Positions 31,533-34,785 of a DNA stretch of 34,785 bases are shown here, piece after piece. Each line of letters begins with the position of its first letter. Position 1 is the first letter of the stretch. The notes under the pieces are model-generated. The model did no database searches and was not told the DNA's origin. It saw nothing but the letters and a program-made list of their open reading frames with translations. Position numbers and translations under genes: made by a program. Source of the stretch: a virus. The stretch covers positions 1 to 34,785 of the IMG/VR virus record IMGVR_UViG_3300048919_000078. One strand, 5' to 3'.

Positions 31533-31829
31533 ATGAAATTTCCAAGATGGGTGACGCACACGGAGCGCGGCCGACCGCTACCCGAAGCCCAGGTCGCGGC
31601 GAATCGCCTGCGCTTCATTATGGTGACGGCCTCGCTGCACAAGGGCGGCGAAGGCACTATCGCCGGGTTCGCTAAATGCGGTGATGTCGAACGCGCACGC
31701 CTCTATCAGTACATGGCTCGCGGCTCGTTCCCGACCAAGTTGGCTGAACGCCTGGAAGCTGCGTTTGGTGTAGAACTGCTCCGCAAAGAGCACCTTGTAT
31801 TCCCGCTTCAAATCGCAGCAACGGAGTAG
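31533..31829 (+). CDS. Cro-size HTH regulator
   Basis: This 98-aa protein starts at ATG 31533, with AGGAGG 6 bases before it; longer open sequence to 31470 lacks a ribosome site. The middle has a helix-turn-helix-like segment (GTIAGFAKCGDVERARLYQY then MARGSFPTKLAERLEAAFGV), resembling Cro/C1-type DNA-binding proteins. It is the first gene transcribed rightward from the divergent region and sits next to the palindrome, so it probably represses its own or the opposing promoter. The N-terminus MKFPRWVTHTERGRPL is Arg-rich. No CI-like dimerisation or cleavage domain, so it is not a classical lysogeny repressor. Confidence 0.75.
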   Translation: MKFPRWVTHTERGRPLPEAQVAANRLRFIMVTASLHKGGEGTIAGFAKCGDVERARLYQYMARGSFPTKLAERLEAAFGVELLRKEHLVFPLQIAATE

Positions 31830-31835
31830 ATACGA

Positions 31836-34409
31836 ATGAAGAAAAACACTGACTACACGCTCGGCAATAGTGGGCCGCTTGCCGTGTACGGTGCAGAAAT
31901 TATCGACAATGGTTTTGCGATTGTGCCTATCGCGGTCGGTAAGAAGGCACCGAATTTCGACAACTGGGAGAAGTCCCGTTCGACCAAGGGGCAACTGGAC
32001 GAATGGATTGAAAACGGCCATAAGCGCGCAGGCGTCGGCATCCTCACGAAGCACACGCCGGGCGTTGACCTCGACATTCGTGACGACGAACTGGCCGCGC
32101 TCGCGGAGAAGAAAGCCCGCAAGATTTTCGGTGACGCGCCGGTTCGCATCGGCATGGCTCCGAAGCGTCTGTTGGTGTACCGAACCGATAAGCCGTTCAA
32201 AAAAATGCGGTCCAACAAATACCGCACTCCCGATCCGATCACCGATGACGAGTACGAATTCCATCAGATCGAGATTCTGTGTGACGGCCAGCAGTTCGTG
32301 GCCTATCACATTCACCCGGACACGAACAAGCCGTATGTCTGGACCGACGAGCAAATCGACAAAGAGGGCGAGATCGTCCAGGCTGGCGGTCCACGCTCGA
32401 TGCGCGCTGAAGAACTGCCGGTCATCACCGAGGAACAGTGCCAAGAGTTGATCGACTGGTTCGAGGATCAGTGCGAAGGTCGTGGCTGGGAACTGGCGAA
32501 GAAGCAGCGCATGCAAAGCGGCGGCAACGTTGATCTCGACAACGAGTTCATCGAAGACACGCATCAGGTGGACATCAGCTACGAGAAATTGCGCGCCACG
32601 CTGATGCTCGTTCCCGGCGCTGACGACCACGACATCTGGTTCCAGGTCGGCATGGCGCTGTACCACCAGTTCGACGGCGACGAAGACGGCCGCGAGTTGT
32701 GGCACGAGTGGTCGGAGACCGCGCACAACTACGACGCCGAAGCGCTCGACCGTCGCTGGGACACGTTCGACATCGGCGGTAAAAAGCGTGCGCCACTGAC
32801 GGCCCGCTTCATCATCAAGCTGGCGAAAGAGGCCGAGAGCGACCGCGCACAAAAGTACGTCCACAAGCTCAATGAAATGTTCTTCCTCGCCAAAGACAAG
32901 GGTGACTGGGACAAGGCGCGTGCGCAGGTGCAGGCCACCGAACTCGACTCGATTGCGCGTGGTGCCATCGTCGCGCTGGCGAAGGAAAAGCTGGACAAAA
33001 TCCTCGGCATCAAAACGCCGGTCAGCGAAGTGCGCAAGGCGCTGGCCTACGACAACTCGAACGAGCAGGTTCCAGGCTGGGTCTCGACGTGGGTGTACGA
33101 CACCAGCGACGATAAGTTCTTCTGCACCGAGCGCAAGATCAGCGTGAGCAAGCAGGGCTTCGACGCGATGTACAACCGGAAGGCGCTGACCAAGAAAGAC
33201 GTTTTGGAGGGCCGGTCTAGTCCGTCTTCCACCGCGTCCGAACTGGCGCTGAACGTGTTCAAGATCGACACCATCCAGGGCCGACGTTACATGCCGGGCG
33301 AAGACCCGATGTTCCACAACTCCGAAGGCATGTTCGCCAACACCTACCCGGAGCACGAGATTCCCGAACTGCCGCGCAAGCTCAAGCCGCGTGACATCAT
33401 CGCCATCAACCGCGTGAAGAACCACATTCGTCACCTGCTGGAGAATCCGCGTGAACGCGAGTTGTTCTGCGACTGGCTTTCGTGGATCGTGCAGAATCCC
33501 GGCCAGCACGCCAACTGGTCCGTGCTGCTCCAGGGCGTTGAAGGCGACGGCAAATCCTTCTTCGGTTTTCTGCTGCGCGCCGTCATGGGTCCGTCGAACG
33601 TGCAGATGCTGAACGCGCACATTCTGGAGTCGCCGTTCACCGATTGGGTGGTCGGCCAGTGCGTGACGTGCATCGAAGAGGTCCGGCTGATTAAGCAGCA
33701 CAACAAGTACGAACTGATTAACCGGATCAAGCCGTTCATCACGAACAACGTGATCGAGGTTCACCCGAAAGGCAAGGCCGCATACGACGCGATCAACACC
33801 ACCAGCTATCTGTTCTTCTCGAACTACCGGGATGCGCTGCCGCTGGACGATGACGGTCGCCGGTATTGCGTGCTGTTCTCGAAGTGGCAGCGCAAAGACA
33901 AGCTCGATGCGTTCAAGGCCGAGAACCCGGACTACTACGAGGAACTGTACGCAACGCTGGAGACCTCGGCACCGGCACTGCGCGATTGGCTGCTGCACCG
34001 CGAGCAGTCGCCCGGCTTCAACGCGAAGGGTGATGCGCCGAACAGCGAGGCGAAGCAGTACATGATTCGTCAGTCGCGGCCGGAATTCATCCAGAACCTG
34101 ATGGAGTTGATCGACAGCCGCGTGCATGCACTGGTGACGAACGAACTGCTGTCGGTGTCGGCCTTGCGTGACGCACTCGGTGACGCCGGTTACGACACAC
34201 CACTGGCGAAGGCGATGGGGTCAATGCTGTCTCGCGCCAAGTTCGACGACCTGGGGCGTGTCCGCATGGGGGAGGATCGGCACACTTTTTACACGCGGGA
34301 GCCGGATTTGTTCAAATCTGACCATGGCGGCGGGATTTTCGAGTTCGACGTGGCGAAAATCAAAAAATTCGCACGAAGACTGATCGACGAGCACGAATCC
34401 GAACTCTGA
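31836..34409 (+). CDS. PrimPol-helicase replication protein
   Basis: This is an 857-aa protein. Residues about 15-170 are a primase-polymerase type domain with D78-x-D80 (VDLDIRD), a later VRIGMAPKRLLVYRT and FVAYHIHPDTNKPYVW. Residues about 245-320 resemble PriCT (DDHDIWFQVGMALYHQFDGD). The C-terminal part is a superfamily-3-like helicase with Walker A GVEGDGKS (about 565-572) and Walker B-like VTCIEEVRL (about 610-617). Such proteins prime and unwind at the origin. It is alone on this strand after the regulator, while the polymerase and SSB lie on the opposite strand. GGAG overlaps the stop of the preceding gene, 9 bases before ATG. Confidence 0.9.
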   Translation: MKKNTDYTLGNSGPLAVYGAEIIDNGFAIVPIAVGKKAPNFDNWEKSRSTKGQLDEWIENGHKRAGVGILTKHTPGVDLDIRDDELAALAEKKARKIFGDAPVRIGMAPKRLLVYRTDKPFKKMRSNKYRTPDPITDDEYEFHQIEILCDGQQFVAYHIHPDTNKPYVWTDEQIDKEGEIVQAGGPRSMRAEELPVITEEQCQELIDWFEDQCEGRGWELAKKQRMQSGGNVDLDNEFIEDTHQVDISYEKLRATLMLVPGADDHDIWFQVGMALYHQFDGDEDGRELWHEWSETAHNYDAEALDRRWDTFDIGGKKRAPLTARFIIKLAKEAESDRAQKYVHKLNEMFFLAKDKGDWDKARAQVQATELDSIARGAIVALAKEKLDKILGIKTPVSEVRKALAYDNSNEQVPGWVSTWVYDTSDDKFFCTERKISVSKQGFDAMYNRKALTKKDVLEGRSSPSSTASELALNVFKIDTIQGRRYMPGEDPMFHNSEGMFANTYPEHEIPELPRKLKPRDIIAINRVKNHIRHLLENPRERELFCDWLSWIVQNPGQHANWSVLLQGVEGDGKSFFGFLLRAVMGPSNVQMLNAHILESPFTDWVVGQCVTCIEEVRLIKQHNKYELINRIKPFITNNVIEVHPKGKAAYDAINTTSYLFFSNYRDALPLDDDGRRYCVLFSKWQRKDKLDAFKAENPDYYEELYATLETSAPALRDWLLHREQSPGFNAKGDAPNSEAKQYMIRQSRPEFIQNLMELIDSRVHALVTNELLSVSALRDALGDAGYDTPLAKAMGSMLSRAKFDDLGRVRMGEDRHTFYTREPDLFKSDHGGGIFEFDVAKIKKFARRLIDEHESEL

Positions 34410-34425
34410 CATCACGATTTTCACG

Positions 34426-34451
34426 AAAAGCGGCCTTCGGGTCGCTTTTTT
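34426..34451 (+). terminator. Intrinsic terminator after the PrimPol-helicase
   Basis: The stem has 10 pairs (one G-U) between 34426-34435 and 34440-34449, with the exceptionally stable tetraloop C(TTCG)G, and the T tract (34446-34451). It begins 17 bases after the stop codon of the PrimPol-helicase. The A run on the other side makes it possibly bidirectional. Confidence 0.9.
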
Positions 34452-34580
34452 CATTTCCGCGTCGTTTTTCGTCGATTTTGCGTGTTTTCGACCAAATCAC
34501 CGGCTCGGCACCACTTTTTGAGGACAAATTCGATTTTTCGCTGCGTTTTTACTTCTTTTTGACTATTTTCTTCTCATAAG

Positions 34581-34694
34581 TGTCCAGATTGTCCAAGAAA
34601 ACAGTAGAAATGAATACGTGTAATGGGAAAAAATAAAAAATTGTCTAGGAATAGCTTAACTTGAAAATGGCGTTTTTCGTGGACACACTGGACA
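34581..34694. repeat. Inverted pair of TGGACA-N3-TGGACA elements
   Basis: TGTCCA-GAT-TGTCCA (34581-34595) and TGGACA-CAC-TGGACA (34680-34694) are reverse complements of each other in 13 of 15 bases. They flank 84 bases that include an A-rich core. Each is itself a direct repeat of a hexamer at 9-base spacing. Likely a protein-binding pair, or the stem of a large structure (inference). Confidence 0.7.
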
Positions 34695-34753
34695 AACCCT
34701 TTTCTGCACACTGGCCGACAGCCTCGGACCTTGTTGGTGTCCTAGAGGGGCCG

Positions 34754-34784
34754 AAAAAAGCGCGGAAAAGGCGGCTCTCCGCGC
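34754..34784 (-). terminator. Minus-strand intrinsic terminator at the window edge
   Basis: In the minus direction GCGCGGA / TCCGCGC (34784-34778 and 34766-34760) form a 7-bp stem with an 11-base loop, followed by six T residues (34759-34754). It would end transcription arriving from genes to the right. The right arm may extend past the window edge. Confidence 0.7.
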
Positions 34785-34785
34785 C

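Larger units (their letters stand above)
34410..34785. other. AT-rich non-coding region at right edge
   Basis: These 376 bases after the primase-helicase stop carry no credible gene. From left to right they hold a plus-strand terminator (34426-34451), a T-rich stretch, an inverted pair of TGGACA-containing elements (34581-34694) around an A-rich core, and a minus-strand terminator hairpin at the very edge. It is far richer in A/T than its neighbours. It is a candidate for a replication origin or operator region, beside the gene for the initiator-like primase. I saw no confident promoter. Confidence 0.7.

Noticed and set aside
31578-34127. Minus-strand frame of 849 codons opposite the PrimPol-helicase
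   Set aside because: The plus strand encodes PrimPol and helicase motifs and has a proper ribosome site; the minus frame looks like GC-rich antisense.
34221-34454. Minus-strand 77-codon frame at the end of the PrimPol gene
   Set aside because: It is antisense to the helicase end and begins in the terminator.
1-34785. tRNA genes, integrase, CI-type repressor, holin or endolysin
   Set aside because: I looked for these and saw no supporting sequence in the window; they may lie outside it.

Overview
The window is part of a tailed-phage genome of siphovirus type. It has a lambda-like head and packaging module, a long non-contractile tail module and a self-contained DNA replication module. The combination of a GpA-type terminase, gpE/gpD-like capsid genes, an Enc34-type (DUF2815) single-strand binding protein, DUF2800, a VRR-NUC nuclease, an SNF2-type helicase, a divergent family B polymerase and a PrimPol-helicase is the combination I know from the Chi / BcepNazgul / Enc34 group (Casjensviridae). 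That placement is inference from family content. The base composition is GC-rich with GC-ending codons, which suits a GC-rich proteobacterial host, but no host gene is present to prove it. No integrase, CI-type repressor or lysis gene lies in the window. The phage is therefore clipped (its tail-fibre region runs off the left edge), and lifestyle cannot be decided here.

Layout. Positions 1-24358, minus strand: structural operon, transcribed right to left. In transcription order it holds a small HTH protein, terminase small and large subunits, gpW-like connector, portal, S49 head protease with a nested scaffold start, decoration protein, major capsid protein and a small acidic protein. Next come the head-tail joining, tail-completion and terminator-position proteins, the tail tube, and the G/GT tail chaperones joined by a -1 frameshift on A_AAA_AAG. 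The operon ends with a 1571-aa tape measure, a PA14-containing distal tail protein, a gpL-like protein, a split tail-hub set and two tandem paralogous tail-tip proteins, the second cut by the window edge. Genes are tightly packed, many with TAATG or ATGA overlaps.

Positions 24364-31412, minus strand: early/replication operon. It starts from a strong sigma70-like promoter at 31454-31483 and ends at an intrinsic terminator at 24364-24398. It encodes two small proteins, a Cas4-like DUF2800 nuclease, the SSB with an Arg-Ser/Asp repeat tail, a family B polymerase with exonuclease, VRR-NUC and an SNF2 helicase.

Positions 31413-34451, plus strand: a divergent operon, facing the replication operon across a compact promoter/operator region, with a Cro-sized HTH regulator and an 857-aa PrimPol-helicase, closed by a UUCG-tetraloop terminator. 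Positions 34452-34785: an AT-rich gap carrying an inverted pair of TGGACA-N3-TGGACA elements and a minus-strand terminator.

The most noteworthy points are the fourfold tail-tip module, the tail hub split by an interposed gene, the SR/acidic repeat tail on the SSB beside a neighbour with a similar acidic tip, the divergent control region, the inverted TGGACA pair next to the primase-helicase, and the terminator that embeds the ribosome site of the packaging operon. I found no recognisable defence or anti-defence island in this stretch.
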